DNA of 64,000 nt, taken from the NCBI GenBank assembly GCA_949825065.1, contig OX463852.1, positions 14,484,127-14,548,126 on the forward strand, written 5' to 3'. The notes under the pieces were generated by a model. It saw only the letters and a list, made by a program, of their open reading frames with translations, was not told the DNA's origin and did not search any database. This document shows, one piece after another, positions 1 through 12,625 of this stretch. The position numbers and the translations under genes were made by a program. How positions within the stretch are numbered: position 1 is the first letter of the stretch; each line of letters opens with the position of its first letter. Origin of the DNA: Odontocerum albicorne. Taxonomy: Eukaryota; Arthropoda; Insecta; Trichoptera; Odontoceridae.

Positions 1-404
1 TAAAAAAAAAAAACAAAAAAAACTAAGTATGCAGTTTCATTATATATGACATATAGAACTAAACTGCTTACTTAGCTTTTTTTTTGTTTTTTTTTGGTAC
101 TTAGTGCCTATTTTAATTCAATCATTCATTTGTACTTCATCAGTAAGAAAAACACCTAATTGCATAATTGACGCCCGAAAAATTTATTTGCGAATACCTC
201 TAGCTCGACAGGGTAGAGTTGTACATATTTAAGAAAAGTGATACACACATATATCATAAGTTCTATCAACAAAAATTAAATAAATTGTAATTTTGGTTTT
301 TTAGTCGTTATCAACTTTATCTCTATAGGGATTTTTTTATATGATAAGTTCTGATAAAACTATTTTTACATAAGCACAAATAATTTCTTTGCTAGTGTAG
401 GCAG
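1..404. other. AT-rich DNA, nothing recognised
   Basis: It contains A and T homopolymer runs at the left edge and no open frame of note. Confidence 0.6.
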
Positions 405-1040
405 ATAGGGCAGAATCCTATATTTTTCTATTTCGACACACACATTTCACCTCTTCCACATCCATGCACCTCATACAGTTCTTACGATTTCACTTATTTC
501 TTACTTTTCCTTTTGTCAAAATATCATTCACTTGAATACTTTTCCTTTTGTCAAAATATAATTCACCTAAAATACATTGCTTTATCTTTTTTTATAACGT
601 CTTTCTCTCAGATTTGCACTACATAAAACTCTTAATTTCTAGTCAGTAAAATAGCGTGCTTCATTCCCGTTTTTTTTCCTTTCCTCTCCCCCACCCCTTC
701 CTTTTCTTTTGATTGATGATATCTCACTTTATGTGAAAAATAATGTTCGGGTGATTGTCCGTCTTTGTGGGGTTCGTGGGCATATGCTCACGTATGTGTT
801 TATGGATTTCGTGTGGATGGATAGTCATTTGAATGATTTATGCAACCATGTAACTTGCTTTATTTACTTTTGTCTGGTTAGTTGGATGAGATTGCCGCCT
901 GGTAATAAGCCCGGCAGATTGTATTTGCAATAAAATTGTTAAATAAATAAATATTTGTTTTGTTAGTCTTTCTTAGTAAATTTGTTCCACGAGCCCAAAC
1001 CATCTCTATAGTTTCTATAGCCAGCCTCCTATCTCGCGGT
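405..1040 (-). mobile_element. RTE-like non-LTR tail remnant, split by a nested repeat
   Basis: The antisense strand keeps the signature C-terminal order seen at 5.5-5.8 kb: the region behind CMDVED, the poly-basic stretch, and (at about 990-1010) the WFGH box. A younger repeat at 645-963 interrupts it. No frame survives. Confidence 0.5.
645..963 (+). repeat. Dispersed repeat family C, copy 1
   Basis: It is flanked by TAGTC at 640-644 and 964-968. The 3' part contains TGGTTAGTTGGATGAGATTGCC, then an AAATAAAT tail, typical of a LINE-mobilised short element. Related copies are at 23703-23970 and, inverted, at 39605-39830. The 74-codon frame inside is not convincing. Confidence 0.55.
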
Positions 1041-4000
1041 CATATGCATTTTCCATGACCACAAACGCACCACTTTTGAATTTTTTCTAGATATTTTTCC
1101 ACAATTATACACAAACAGAAAATTTGACCCACGCATCCTCTTCCCCTTCAGGGCACCCTCAGTATCTCCCAATTTTATTTCAGTCTTAAATCTCAATCTA
1201 GCTTAAACTATTTTTACAGTTACAATTCATACTAATATTAATATTATTGGGAGTGCATATTGATAGAGGAGTTATTTGTAAAAAAAATGCAGTCCATTCA
1301 TAGTAGAGTAGTTTGTGATACAAAGTTCTTCAAGTCTATAATCAGATAAATGACCCGAGAGTTCCTCCAATAAACGCTTTTTAACCTGTTCACCGCGTTA
1401 AAAATCAAATTCCACGAATCCTGTGCGCGGCACAATTTCAGCGTTTTTTAATTTCTAAGTTTAAACAAATATTTTGTTTAGAACCACTGATATTTGATTA
1501 CAACACCAAGTAAACATGACACTTAAGTAATTTTCTGATAATAAATAATAGTCATTACTCTTAAGGAGACTCATTAAATAAAGGAGATAAACTAAACATT
1601 ACGTAAAATAAACAAAGGAATGCTACGATCAAATCAATGCTTCATGACACTCACCCAATCAAATGCATATAGCACTAGTAATGTTTATTTACGTAAGAGA
1701 GACTTAGTAATGTTTATTTACGTAAGAGAGACTCATCGCAGGACTCGATCCGCGCGACAGGTCGTTAATGCTGGAAATATTGAGAAACCAAAAAAATTCG
1801 GCGCTCTGTTTATTCAACAATATCTCATAAACTAATATATTATTTGACAAGATTTTCAGAGATGTCGCTAGAATAAAGATTATTTTAAATTTTAGTTCAA
1901 TTTTTATTCCGGTTTTGTGTCATTTTTTTTAAGTATTTGTGATTTGAAACTTGGATTGTCGTCAGATCACAGGCGTTTGTGCTCCCCGCGGGGAACACGT
2001 TAATGTATTTAAGGCGTAACAACTCATATTTTGATGTATTCATTTCTACAATTAAATAGAACCTAAGGGAAGTATAGATAATGGACCGTATCTCAGAATA
2101 AATATCTTTATAATACTCCCTCGTCCTGGTCGTGAAGCAAATTATTTAACGCGTATTTGAGCATGACACTCGCCTGAGGACTATTCGAATCAATTTAATA
2201 CCGCTTGATCTCATGAGATCACAAGGGAGAGACCCGCCAGATGCAGAAAAAGAGCATTATTCATATACAGGACCGGGCTCTAGGGTAAAGATAAAAAGTT
2301 ATTTGTAGCACATTAGTCCTTGGCATATAAATAACTGTTTTTATATTTTAATTAAGATTCTTGGAAGAAAAATATGAGGCTAAATATGATTCGTTCATTA
2401 ACCGTTTAAAAGGCTATTTTTGGTTAATTAGGCATTTCATTTTTTAAAGAAGATGATTTGTGCCAATCACAGTTTAAAAAAAATAAGGGAGTGTAAGAAT
2501 ATGTGAGAAACTATTGTAGAACTAAATATTTTAGGAGTTTTGGACAATCTGATATGTGATTATAAATTAATGGAGAATTAAGCGTGAATAGGTGGGATAA
2601 CAGGTCACTATTATCCGTGTTTTTTGGTAAAATATCTGATAAGGGCAAATGGTTAAAATTGACAATGATTAAAAATATAATAATTTTCATAAATCCTTAA
2701 ATATTAATGACTATCTTTCTGGCTCAATCAAATGTGCTTTATCCTTATAATTTTTAAGAAAAACCTTAAGAAATATAATTTGTCCCAACATATTACCCAT
2801 ACCTAGCTCCTATATAATTTCCATTCTTGTCGCAATTTTCTTAGAATTTAATTTTAATTTTATTTAAGACATTTTATTTAAGATAATAATTATGAAACCA
2901 AAAGATATTGACTACAAAAAATTGCTTTCAAGTAATAAATCTTCCAGATGTATTTACATAAAATCATTAAAATTATTGAATTAACTTAAGAGAAAGTATC
3001 TTGAAAATATATATTCCATTTCAGTTGATTATTGTAACTTTGCGGTTTGCTTTATTTTATACAAATATTTCAGGTTTCAGGCGAATAAGAGACTAGAATT
3101 TCGCTGAATGCGTTTTATAAATTTGAAGTGCTTTGGTTGTTGTCATTAATTTGTTCTTAACTTCTAACACATATATTAGGAAAAAAAAACACTAAGATCT
3201 GAGAAGTTAAAATTTTTATGTAAAAAATAATAAAATTGCGTATCATAAACTTATTGAGCGATTTAAATTTGAAGAATCAAATTTTGAAAATTCGTGAGAT
3301 AAACTTCTTCAGAAAAAAGAGAATTAATACAAAGATCCGTTCGGCAATATTTTGTACGTTTCTGATTTCAAACGATGGTTTTTAGAAAAAATAAATGTAC
3401 ATAAATTAGTCGGCTATAAAGCATTCTCACTAGAGTTTATTGGATTTTAAACAATCTACCATAATAAGGGGATGGTTTGAGTACTTTGAACATTTAACGC
3501 GAGAAGAAAAATATGTAATCTTCAACTGTTATTGCAGGGGAAAATTGAGGACAGAGGAATTGCGAGTAAAATCATCTCCTGGTTACAGGGGTGGTTTCAT
3601 TATGGTATTTATTTTTGTATACAGTTGCGGCCTCAAAAAACCAAAAAGGTTTTGATAATCGCCATTCTTCGAAAAGGAGAAGAAATTTACAGCAGAAGAA
3701 GAACAAATAAACAATCGACTTCTTACAAGTTTTGTATGACATTAATTATTTAGCTAACGATTGCCAAATTTCTTTTGTGAACCAATAATGGATTATTAAT
3801 GAATCCCATCATTTTTCCTGCATGAATTTCTCACATATTCTGAATCTGCCCCTTTACGTTGTATATTCCATTAGATGATTCATTCAGTATTAAAAAAATA
3901 ATGTGACATTTTGAAACATAAATCAATCCTAGTTGAACAAATTACTTTCAAACTTCAATAAAAATACAATAAAAAATGTGGTTTGGTTTCCATTCCTCTG

Positions 4001-4915
4001 ATTTTATTTTCAATTTCATAGAATTACAAGGGACTGAAATATTTTTTTTCAGCTGTTAAAAATCAAATAAATAAAAGTCACATTTGCGTTACGAAATTCG
4101 CTTTTAATTTCATTAAGAGACTAAAAAATTCACCTAAAACATCTTAAGAACTTTAATGCAAGTGCAATATAAAGTTTGGTCGTTGTTTCCTGATTTTGAT
4201 TTAATCATACAATATAGCTTCAAGGGATTAAAGGTTTTCAAAATGGGTGTATAACCAATTAGTAAGGGTTAATATGGCGTGTCAATATAGAAAGCATAAT
4301 ACATTCAGGATTATGAAACGGCGACCAAAAGGCGTGCCAATATTTTTTATGATGATATATAATTACATAGCCGACATTTTGATGCAACAATATTAATCTA
4401 AAGAAATATTGAAATGAAACAAGTTGGCAAACAATAGTAAGTTTTAAAGATAACTGATATAGAGGTGTTTATAGCGTGACATGGTGAGGCAATGTGGTTA
4501 AAAAATGATTTTATTATTAATTATGTTGGTCACCATTATAAATAAAATTGTTTTCATAGCATAATAGCTACCCGTCGAGGTCCACAATTGAGTCATACAA
4601 ATTGAAGCCAAAATATTATATTACTTGTTACCCAACTGCAAATGAAAGTGTTTCGAAGGGGATGAAAGGCTATTGCAAAATTAATTGATTATTTCGAAAA
4701 TGCAATTTTTGTGATATTTAAATTGAATAGTGGAAATGGCAAAGTGACATAGTAATATATTAATTTTAATTTCTTAAAAAAAGTCTGAATTGCCCGTTTC
4801 TGATTCTGTGAATGGGGATTTTTAGGAGAAAAATCTTTTTACTTATTTAAGATTATTGTATTTATTTGCGTTATTTATTATACATCAAAAATAGAGCATA
4901 TATCAAAATTAAGGG
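1041..4915. other. AT-rich intergenic DNA, no gene seen
   Basis: Only short chance frames occur (for example 1620-1835 and 3440-3753). A 30-base unit (AATGTTTATTTACGTAAGAG...) is duplicated at about 1679-1738. I see no conserved motif or recognisable repeat in the rest. Confidence 0.6.
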
Positions 4916-4924
4916 TATCGTGAC

Positions 4925-5840
4925 TAAGTGGTTTAATATTTCAAAAGGGGTAAAACAAGGATCCGTTACATCACCCTGGTTGTTTGATATTTATATATAT
5001 AGATTCATATGTGAAGGAATTACAGAAGTCAATGCGTAGCACATATGTCAAATTGAAATGAATGCTGATTGCTGTATGCTGATGACATGGTATTGTTGGT
5101 TGAGAGTGAAGATGAATTACAGAGTTTGATAAGTAAATAATATGACAGATGTGAAGACAAAGATCTAAGAATGAATGTAACAAAATCCAAAGTCATGGTG
5201 ATAGAAAAGCAAATGCGATATACGGGTGTGAAGTAAATGATAAGAGGAAGTTAAGAAATGATGCTATCAGGGTAATATTTTTTCAGGTGATGGAAAAATT
5301 ACGAATGTCAACGTGGCTCGAAAACATATATACTCGAACCGCACAGTGTCAAAACCTGCTAAGATGGCAGTCCGTATTAGTATTTTGGTGTCAACTTTGA
5401 TCTATGGGCGTGAAACGTTGATGTGGAAAAAGGTTAAAAAGAACCGAATAAATGCTGAAGAAATTCGTGCATTGATAAGAAAACATGAGGTGACAGTGTA
5501 TGACAGAATACGGAATAAGGGGATTAGGGATGAATGTGAACGTCATACTGATGTATTGCGTAAGATGAAGAAGAGCATGCTGAGATGGTTTGGGCACATG
5601 ATACGAACAAATAAAGAAATACTAATAAAAAAAATATATAGTACAACTGTGAGTGGAAGGCTCGTGAGAGGAAGACCAAGGAAAGTATGGTTGGAGTGCC
5701 TTTATGATAATTTGAAAGAAGGAAACGTAGAATGTCAGAGAAATCGTGGAAATTGTATGAGAAGGTGTATGGACGTAGAAGATGCTGAGGACGTGTGTCG
5801 AGATTGGAGATCTGCCGCTCTGTCCAGGGATCTGGCGTGA
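4925..5840 (+). pseudogene. RTE-like reverse transcriptase remnant
   Basis: This is the most informative RTE relic in the window. Reverse transcriptase boxes can be read across frameshifts. A box like KGVKQGSVTSPWLFDIYI is at about 4943-4998, and the catalytic YADD is at 5075-5086, followed by MVLLVESEDELQSL. The last segment is open from 5313 to the TGA at 5838-5840. It contains the C-terminal region of these elements: a basic stretch, LRWFGHM near 5578, GRLVRGRPRKVW near 5656, and the CMDVEDAEDVCRDW end. Stops near 5036 and 5131 and at least one frameshift break the polymerase, so it is dead. The endonuclease half is missing upstream (5' truncation). Its C-terminal end recurs on both strands elsewhere in the window. 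Confidence 0.8.
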
Positions 5841-5998
5841 TGACATATATAATATGTATGTTATTGACAAAGTTCAAAGTTGAATGTATTTTTCTTTTCC
5901 CCTAACATTTATGAATTGCCCATTTCTTTCTCTAGGGGTGGTGACTGATAGAAAAGATCTTTTTTTATATATTTATAACAACTGTACAGTGTGACAAC

Positions 5999-6185
5999 TT
6001 CAGCGATTTAGTTGGCGAGACAGTCTTCTAGCCTGGGGGTAGCGCGTTTGATTCTTGTTGATCCCCAAATTTATTTTATAAAGCGTTCCAGTCTACTTTT
6101 CACGAACAGCCTACGTAACCCCTTTTTTATTGGTTATAATAAATTGCAGCGTGTCACTGTATACAATGAGCGTGTAACACCTCTA
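5999..6185 (+). repeat. tRNA-head SINE (family A), decayed copy
   Basis: A head like TTAGTTGGCGAGACAG is followed by the GGTTCGATTCC-type B box (altered), the ..CCAGTCT..TTTTCAC body and a CACTGTATACAATGAGCGTGTAA tail, matching the better copy at 33012-33235. Confidence 0.6.
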
Positions 6186-6645
6186 TGAATACCCAAATTT
6201 ATACCCAAGCTCTAGTGTATATACCTCTAGATGCGAGTTTATACCAGAGTTCTAGTGTTGTTCAATTCACCAGATATTTGCTTTGCAAATTTGGTTTAGT
6301 GCTGAGTGAAACATTTACAGTATGTTTATAAAATAAATGGAATGAAAATATAATTGAGAGATCAAAACTAGCAAAAAAATTAAGATTAAAAAATTGCAAA
6401 TGTTAGGAATGAGAAGAGTAGATTAGACATGAGGATAGTTAACAACCAAGAACATATCGTTTTCTAAAATAACATTATATAAATATTTTATGACATTTAA
6501 AACACTTTGTTTTATATTTCACTAACACAAAAATGGAGCTGTCGACGCGACTTGATAATCTGAAACCATTAAAAATCTATATATTATGTTTTAAAATTTT
6601 CACCATAAATATGTTTCATAACTTACGAACTTAAATTAACAATAC
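6186..6645. other. AT-rich DNA, nothing recognised
   Basis: No frame or repeat match was noticed. Confidence 0.5.
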
Positions 6646-6845
6646 GACCTCCGAGTCCTAGTTGGTAGAACGCTTGAATTCAAACTTACGATTTAAGGTT
6701 CAATCCCCGAAGGAAACTACAAAAGGTCCTTGTTTTATTTTCATAAAAGATCTTCAGACTTTTTCCTGGTTGGTTGAAAGAAATTACCAAAATAAGCGAA
6801 TCAGCATGAACTGTTTATATTGCAAATGTAATATAATACAATAAA
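6646..6845 (+). repeat. tRNA-head SINE (family A)
   Basis: It runs from CGACCTCCGAGTCCTAGTTGG (head) through GGTTCAATCCC (B box) and CTGGTTGGTTGAAAG to the ATAATACAATAAAA tail. The 60-codon frame here is incidental. Confidence 0.7.
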
Positions 6846-7299
6846 ATCCAAGTTGACACCTTTAATATATAACTACATGTTTTATGTCCCTACAACTGTA
6901 AATTTTTGCAATGATGTACAAGTTTCGACAGTCACTAGATTTTATTAAATTAGATTAAAGTCGAAATCAGCATATCCGTGATACTATCAAGGCGGTGGGA
7001 ATAAAATATCAAGAGTAAAAATAACACTTTCACACGAAGATTAAATAGAAAACACATTTTTCCAGTAGATTTTGAATATAATAAAGTACTACTGGGTTCT
7101 TCAAGTTTCCTGCCTGAACAATTAAGAACGCGTATGGACGGATGCCTCATTGCATTTAAAGTGACACAAGTCCTAAAATAAAATAAAAGTATATTTTTTG
7201 GGATTGTCAGGGAATCGTACTACTTAACATCAAAAAGAAAAATACTACAGTTACTGGCAAGTACATATTATGCATTGCGAAACCACTAATTAATAGATG
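6846..7299. other. AT-rich DNA, nothing recognised
   Basis: The 66-codon minus-strand frame (6950-7150) shows no motif. Confidence 0.5.
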
Positions 7300-7615
7300 C
7301 CATCAATATAATTCGCCAAAGAGCTGTCCCAAGGCGTCAGATTTTTTAACAATAATGCGACAGTGCATACTTCTGTGGATGCAAAGGTTGGTGTTGAACA
7401 CTGTGGTTTCCAAGAATTGAATCACCAACCCTATTGCCACGACCTGGCCTATAGTGATATTTTATTTTTCAAAATTGAAATCCGATTTCCATTGAAAAAA
7501 AATTAAAAGCGACGAAGAAGTGATCTCCGCAGTGTTATACCATTTCGAGAACCAAACTGTTTATTTTCCAGTGGTATTGAAAAATGTATTGTTTGTTACA
7601 AAATGTATTGAACTA
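7300..7615 (+). pseudogene. mariner transposase C-terminal relic
   Basis: In one frame from about 7340, the mariner catalytic region can be read: NNATVHTS (family form DNAPAHT/S), then GFQELNHQPYCHDLAYSDILFF (family form LNHPPYSPDLAPSDYFLF). The aspartate after LAYS is retained, but the first catalytic D has become N. A later KSDEEVISAVLYHFE stretch matches the C-terminal helix. There is no N-terminal half and there are stops, so it is a dead fragment. A related relic is at 9290-9540. Confidence 0.7.
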
Positions 7616-9149
7616 TAGTATGTTATTAAGTGTTTTAGTCGAACTACGAATTCGAACCATAGTTATGAATACCGATAATGATTGTCAAATAAATTCTTAA
7701 AGTGAGTTTCATGAGAGTTTGCACTTTTTAACACATTGACAAGCTTAGTGCGTAATATATAGTACAGAACGTATCAATGTATTAGTAAGTATCTTTGCCG
7801 TGATTGGTTGATGTGATCCGTTAGTATTCAACTGACATTCAACTTTGCCGTGATTGGTTGATGTGATCCGTTTATTTGACGAAAAATACGGTGACCATAA
7901 TGTCTGAAGTTAGGAAAATGAAGAGCGTTGTGTGGATAGACTAAATAAGTGGTTTTGAATGTTTATAATTACATCAAGAAATGCCGGGACACTAGTGAGG
8001 AGGTAAATATTCTTGATTTTTATTTATTCTTCAGTGAATCACCTTAGGAGTAGTTAAATTTTTTACAATATTTATAAATACCTAATACAATAATAAAAGT
8101 TCAGTTTAATTTATTTTTAGAAGATAATGCATTCAATTTACAATAAAACAATATCAGTTTAGCTTGCGATCATGTTAATTTATGCCATATACATACATTA
8201 ATCTGATATTATATTATTATGGTAAGTTAGTATTTTATTGGAATATAAAGTATTAGATAGACAATATTTAAAAATATATAATAATATATTACAAAATAAA
8301 TTAAAATATGGTCATCCTAGACCAGCAGTGGAAATTCTCGTGAATATAATACTCTACACGTATTTGCATAAAAGTGTTAAATTATAATATTATTAATATA
8401 TTATTTTAGAAGTGGTAATTTTTATTCATAAAATAATTACTTACAGTTTAATAAGACTTTTGTTAATTTGAATAAAATAAACAAAGGGATTTGACTTTAT
8501 TTTATTAATTAAGAAAATGTAAGTAATTTTTATCAAATTATCTTCTCAACGAAGTCTAATCTATTGTTTTTTTCACCGTTGTCAATTAGCATCGGCGTAC
8601 AGTGATGTGACGTGGTAAGTTATCCTGAATGATCCTTATTCCCCCGCCAGAACCAACGTTTATTTCCACGTTATGGACTAGATTTATATATCAAGAACCC
8701 AACCCATACTTGACCTGTTCTGACATAATTGAGAGAAACGTCATGCCACTTTGTAAAGGCTTATAGGGAACTGTTTTTTAAGGCGGAATTTAACGATAAA
8801 ATATCCATTTAACTAAGAATTAAAAAAACACAAGCCCAAAGCATAGCCAATATGTTCCGTCCTAAAAAATGTATTTTTTACACTGTAATATATAAATATT
8901 ATTCTACAAATGATTTTTTAAACGTATGTGTTTATGTAAATGAAGTATTGAAGCTAGTATCATAAACATATTTTTAAATTTAATAGTAGGCCTAGTGATT
9001 TTCCTCCTTTCACTTTAGTTAGCTGTAAAATACAGGTACATATTATAAATATCGTTTTAAAAAAAAGTTGAACTATGCATTTGGATGTATAATTCTAGAA
9101 CATGTATCATATTATAATGTATTATATTACACTTTTGTTGTATGAGTAA
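7616..9149. other. AT-rich DNA with one short tandem duplication
   Basis: A 29-base unit beginning CTTTGCCGTGATTGGTTG occurs twice with a 50-base period at 7793-7872. Otherwise no gene or repeat was recognised. Confidence 0.55.
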
Positions 9150-9245
9150 GTGGGCCTTAAGTGGAAACCAGATACAAATCTTTGTTTATCCGGGTTCCAA
9201 CGGAAATTTAGGTTAAACAGTCTTTCCAACTGAGCCACGGAGGAT
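9150..9245 (-). repeat. tRNA-head SINE (family A) fragment
   Basis: Antisense of the head: CCAACTGAGCCACGGAGG at the right end, with the altered B box and GGGTTCCAACGG to its left. Confidence 0.5.
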
Positions 9246-9289
9246 GCAATAACAAAAAAAACGTCGAAGAATGTTGTCACGAGGTGTGA

Positions 9290-9540
9290 GATTTTTGCAC
9301 AACAAAGCGCCAGTGCACACTTGTGTTGCTGTAAAGACTGCCATTTAACACTATGCTTTTCAAAAAATTGAATCACCCACATCGTCCCAATCCGGACTTG
9401 GCCCCTGATAATTTTCTGACTTGCGTGGAAAAAAATAAGAGTGATGAAGAAATGATCTGCGAAGTGTTACACCATTTTGAGAAAAAAACTTTACAGTATT
9501 TTTCAGATGCATTGAGCATTAATTCATTATTCTAAAAAAA
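9290..9540 (+). pseudogene. mariner transposase C-terminal relic
   Basis: KAPVHTCVAVKTAI is readable just before 9353. In a shifted frame, LNHPHRPNPDLAPDNFL and KSDEEMICEVLHHFEKK follow up to the stop at 9533-9535. These match the last third of mariner transposases (family form NAPAHxS...LNHPPYSPDLAPxDF). At least one frameshift lies between the two blocks. It is more similar to the 7.3-kb relic than to generic mariners, so both probably derive from the same family. Confidence 0.65.
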
Positions 9541-10126
9541 ATATTGAACAACCGGGTGCATTTATTGAAATTTCATTTTGTTTTCATTCTTTTTACCAAC
9601 TTTTTATATCCTTGGACCGAAAACTTTTAGACCCTACTAAATGGAGGAGAAGAAGGAAGTATGTATTAATAAAAAAATTAGATTTTTTTTCCTCTTTGAC
9701 TAGCTTGACAGAAAAATGGCATGACAGTTTATATTTATAACCTTACCCGGACTCACTAAAACTCACATACTCGTAGTTAGTCCTGAAGCCTGGTTGAACC
9801 TTTCAAATGTTCGATTTTGCGTTATTTTCAACGTATGGGTTAATTTATAAATTTTAGGACTCTACAATCATTCCACGGAATCATAAATCCGGCGATTTGT
9901 TCATAACCTGTTAACAAAAACAAAGATATCGCGGTCTTAACGGATTTTTGACAGTTGGATTTTTATCACTCGCGCTTACAGATCCATCCATGCATTCCCC
10001 ATTGGTTTCAGGTTCGAACTCCGCGCTATACTGCTCCCCTCGTATGTCACAGGTATTGTTTCCGCCTAGTATTTGGGAGCATACGGATACCTAAGACATC
10101 GGTCATATTTATTTAAAAAAAATAAA
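9541..10126. other. No gene seen
   Basis: AT-rich with a short less AT-rich patch near 9990-10060 (including a GGTTCGAACTCC B-box-like string) that may be a SINE scrap. Confidence 0.45.
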
Positions 10127-10130
10127 TAAT

Positions 10131-10320
10131 AATCTGATATGCTCCGATCGCCTTACTTCAGGTGAGCCATCGGATCCAGTACAGCGGTGTGAATTTTGGT
10201 GAGTTTGCTGGTGTGCAACGGCTCTGTCAAATAAAAAAACAAACTCTTTGCTTTCCACCTGAATTGACGTTGGAATAGCGAGGGGATTCTCGACTACGAG
10301 GCCTAGCATGACGACGAGGA
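10131..10320 (+). repeat. Dispersed repeat family H, left copy of an inverted pair
   Basis: GGTGAGTTTGCTGGTG and the stretch around GCGAGGGGATTCTCGACTA match the reverse complement of 10740-10960. The copies are diverged and about 420 bases apart. Confidence 0.55.
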
Positions 10321-10739
10321 TATTTGTATATGATACATGTACGAATAAGACGAATAAAAAAAATGATAAAATTTATTTTTGCTTCACACACTTGGAACAG
10401 TAAAAATGTCAAATGACCGAAGATTTCGCTTACAGATAATTTATTTGATGTTAGGTCATACGGGGAGCTTCCACTGTGTGGTTTGTGGTTTAAAAATATA
10501 ACAGTATCATTTGAATAACTGTAATAAAATAATTATGAATCATAATGATTTATTAATCAAGATATTCATATAACTTAAATATTTTTTTTGAATTTCTTTA
10601 AAAAATAATTAATTATGTTTAAAATTTAGGCGATATGCTTAGCAAAATAACGTTTCGGTAGACTTCGGTCATGAAAAATTGCAAGGTGAATAAATGTAAA
10701 ATAATAAGGCTTTACGCCATAGTCTTTTTCAACATACAT

Positions 10740-10960
10740 GTCGTTGCTGGGTCTTAAAGTCGAGCATCCCCTCGCCATTTCAACGTAAATTCAGTTGGAA
10801 AACGAAGCTATTCCGTGGAGTTTTGTTTCATTTTTTTCTCTTCTTTAATTTATTTAAGTGAGTGAGCCATTACGCACCAGCAAACTCACCGGCCACATCG
10901 CTATACAGCACCCAATAGCACACCGAAGTGAGACGATTGGAGCACACCGGCTTGTTTTTT
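10740..10960 (-). repeat. Dispersed repeat family H, right copy of an inverted pair
   Basis: This is the inverted partner of 10131-10320; the shared core reads CACCAGCAAACTCACC on the + strand. The 10331-10734 spacer is AT-rich with nothing recognised. Confidence 0.5.
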
Positions 10961-11139
10961 TCGAAAGAATATATATGATCAAGGTCATACTCGTAGGTAT
11001 CCTTACACCCCCGAAAAAATGCCTGTGTTAGTCGAAGGGAGCATAGCTCGGAGTACGAACCGGCGACCTTCCGCACGGAAGTTCAATCACGCGGCCATGC
11101 ATTTCGCAACATAAATATATACCAACACGTCGTTTCCCT

Positions 11140-11505
11140 GTTATGGTAGACAGAGAGGAAAGATCACTAGATTTTCCTATCTTGACATACAATTCTTTCA
11201 TATCCATACACTTTCTTATAAAACTCGTACGATTCCTTTTTTCTTACGATTTTTTTTCGAACAGTGTACACTTGATCCTACCATACTTGTCTTCCTCTAC
11301 CATATATTCCACTCAGATTAGCACTGTATATTCGATTTGTTAATATTTCTTTACTCATTCATTCCACATGCCCAAACCATCTCAGAGTGTAACTTCATCC
11401 TTAGGTTCACATTCATCCCTAATCACTTCAATCCGTCTTCTGTCATTGCCATCGCATGTATTATTCTAAGTGCACGTATTAATACAGCATTGTTTCTACT
11501 TTTCC
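11140..11505 (-). pseudogene. RTE-like C-terminal remnant
   Basis: Reading the minus strand gives, in order, the WFGH box (about 11363-11383), the promoter-distal basic stretch, a tract matching VWLDQV near 11270, and the CMDxED end near 11200. Frames are broken. The + strand ORFs here are shadows. Confidence 0.55.
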
Positions 11506-11860
11506 ATCTTCTTCCAAATCCTCGCTGTATTATTTATACATCAAAGCTATTACATAAAATACTGTTGTACACTATTATTTTAGCAGCTTTTGATACGAGT
11601 GCTATCTGGATCGCGTATATATGCTTAAGTGTCCTAATTACTTTGTTTACTACCTTTTTTAATGTTGTTAAAATAATATATATTGTTATTGTTGTTTTTT
11701 AATAAAATTATATTTTAAGAACGCTGTGTTTATGAATTTATAAGATAAAAACATGTAAACACTATTAAATCTGGTGCTCTATTTTTATGTCAACATAGCA
11801 GAGAAACGGCGTATTGGTATGTAACATATGTACGAGTATATTGAAAAGGGCTAAGGACTA
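11506..11860. other. AT-rich DNA, nothing recognised
   Basis: It includes a T-rich tract at 11640-11700; no gene. Confidence 0.5.
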
Positions 11861-11899
11861 CATAAAAAAACAACATTTGATGTCGCCCTCTATTGGTGG

Positions 11900-12282
11900 G
11901 GGTGTATCTCAATTGGGGGGATGTTATGAGATAAGCCTAGACATTTTGTTAGCTTCTCTCTTAAATATATATTCTTCGCCATTATCTAATATATGCAATT
12001 TCAGGATATGTACATACTATGTTGCTTTCAATACACCTGTATTTATTTGTATAGGGGTGTCGTCATTGTACCCTTGAGAATCTGTCTTAGATATATTCCT
12101 TCGATAAGAAATAGAACTTTAAGGTCAATGTTGTCTTCATGTGATAAATTCGTTGTTCAAAATCGATTCAATTCGTTACTGGTCCTGTGGCGTGGAATGG
12201 TCTGCCTTTTAGTATTAGATATATGAGTGGCGTATACAGCTTTAGTAAACACTTAAAGACGTCATTTTTTGGGAGGTCTTAA
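11900..12282 (+). pseudogene. Non-LTR retrotransposon (CR1/Jockey-like) ORF2 C-terminus
   Basis: After a frameshift, the frame ending at TAA 12280-12282 reads WNGLPFSIRY...SFSKHLKTSFFGRS. This is the characteristic C-terminal end of CR1/Jockey-type reverse transcriptases (family form WNSLPxSIR...FKxxLKxxLF). Upstream, RNRTLRSM-like residues are readable in the other frame (from 11993). The polymerase core is absent: a 5'-truncated insertion. The DNA downstream is the 3' untranslated tail, which recurs at 13.0, 16.3, 30.2-30.9 and 36.4 kb. Confidence 0.6.
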
Positions 12283-12625
12283 CAAAGTTTATAATGTTTT
12301 ATGAACATTACACAATACACTACACAAAACCTCAAGTCGAATGAGTTACTATCACGTATCGGAAGATGAACAAAGGATCTTATAAATTATCTTCCCTTGG
12401 TAAGTTTTCTCCGGTTTTCTTGTATGCGGTTTCCTTATAACATGTGCAGATGCGATGAAATACCCAATCTAATGGCCGAAGCGACTACCTTCCCATCCTT
12501 CACCCAACTAATGTGTGTATATGTATTGGGTGTTAACATAAGTTGTGTCCGTTTTTTCAAATTTAAAAATGAGCACTAAAAGTAAAACAAAATTGTAAAG
12601 GTTATACGTCATTCGAAAGAAAATA
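12283..12625 (+). repeat. LINE 3' tail (family B), + copy, left arm of an inverted pair
   Basis: It follows directly on the LINE stop codon. From about 12362 to 12625 it is the inverted match of 13015-13275. Its own right end (ACGTCATTCGAAAGAAAAT) abuts the mariner fragment. Confidence 0.6.

Noticed and set aside
9122..9382. 86-codon minus-strand frame
   Set aside because: It is antisense to a mariner relic and a SINE head.
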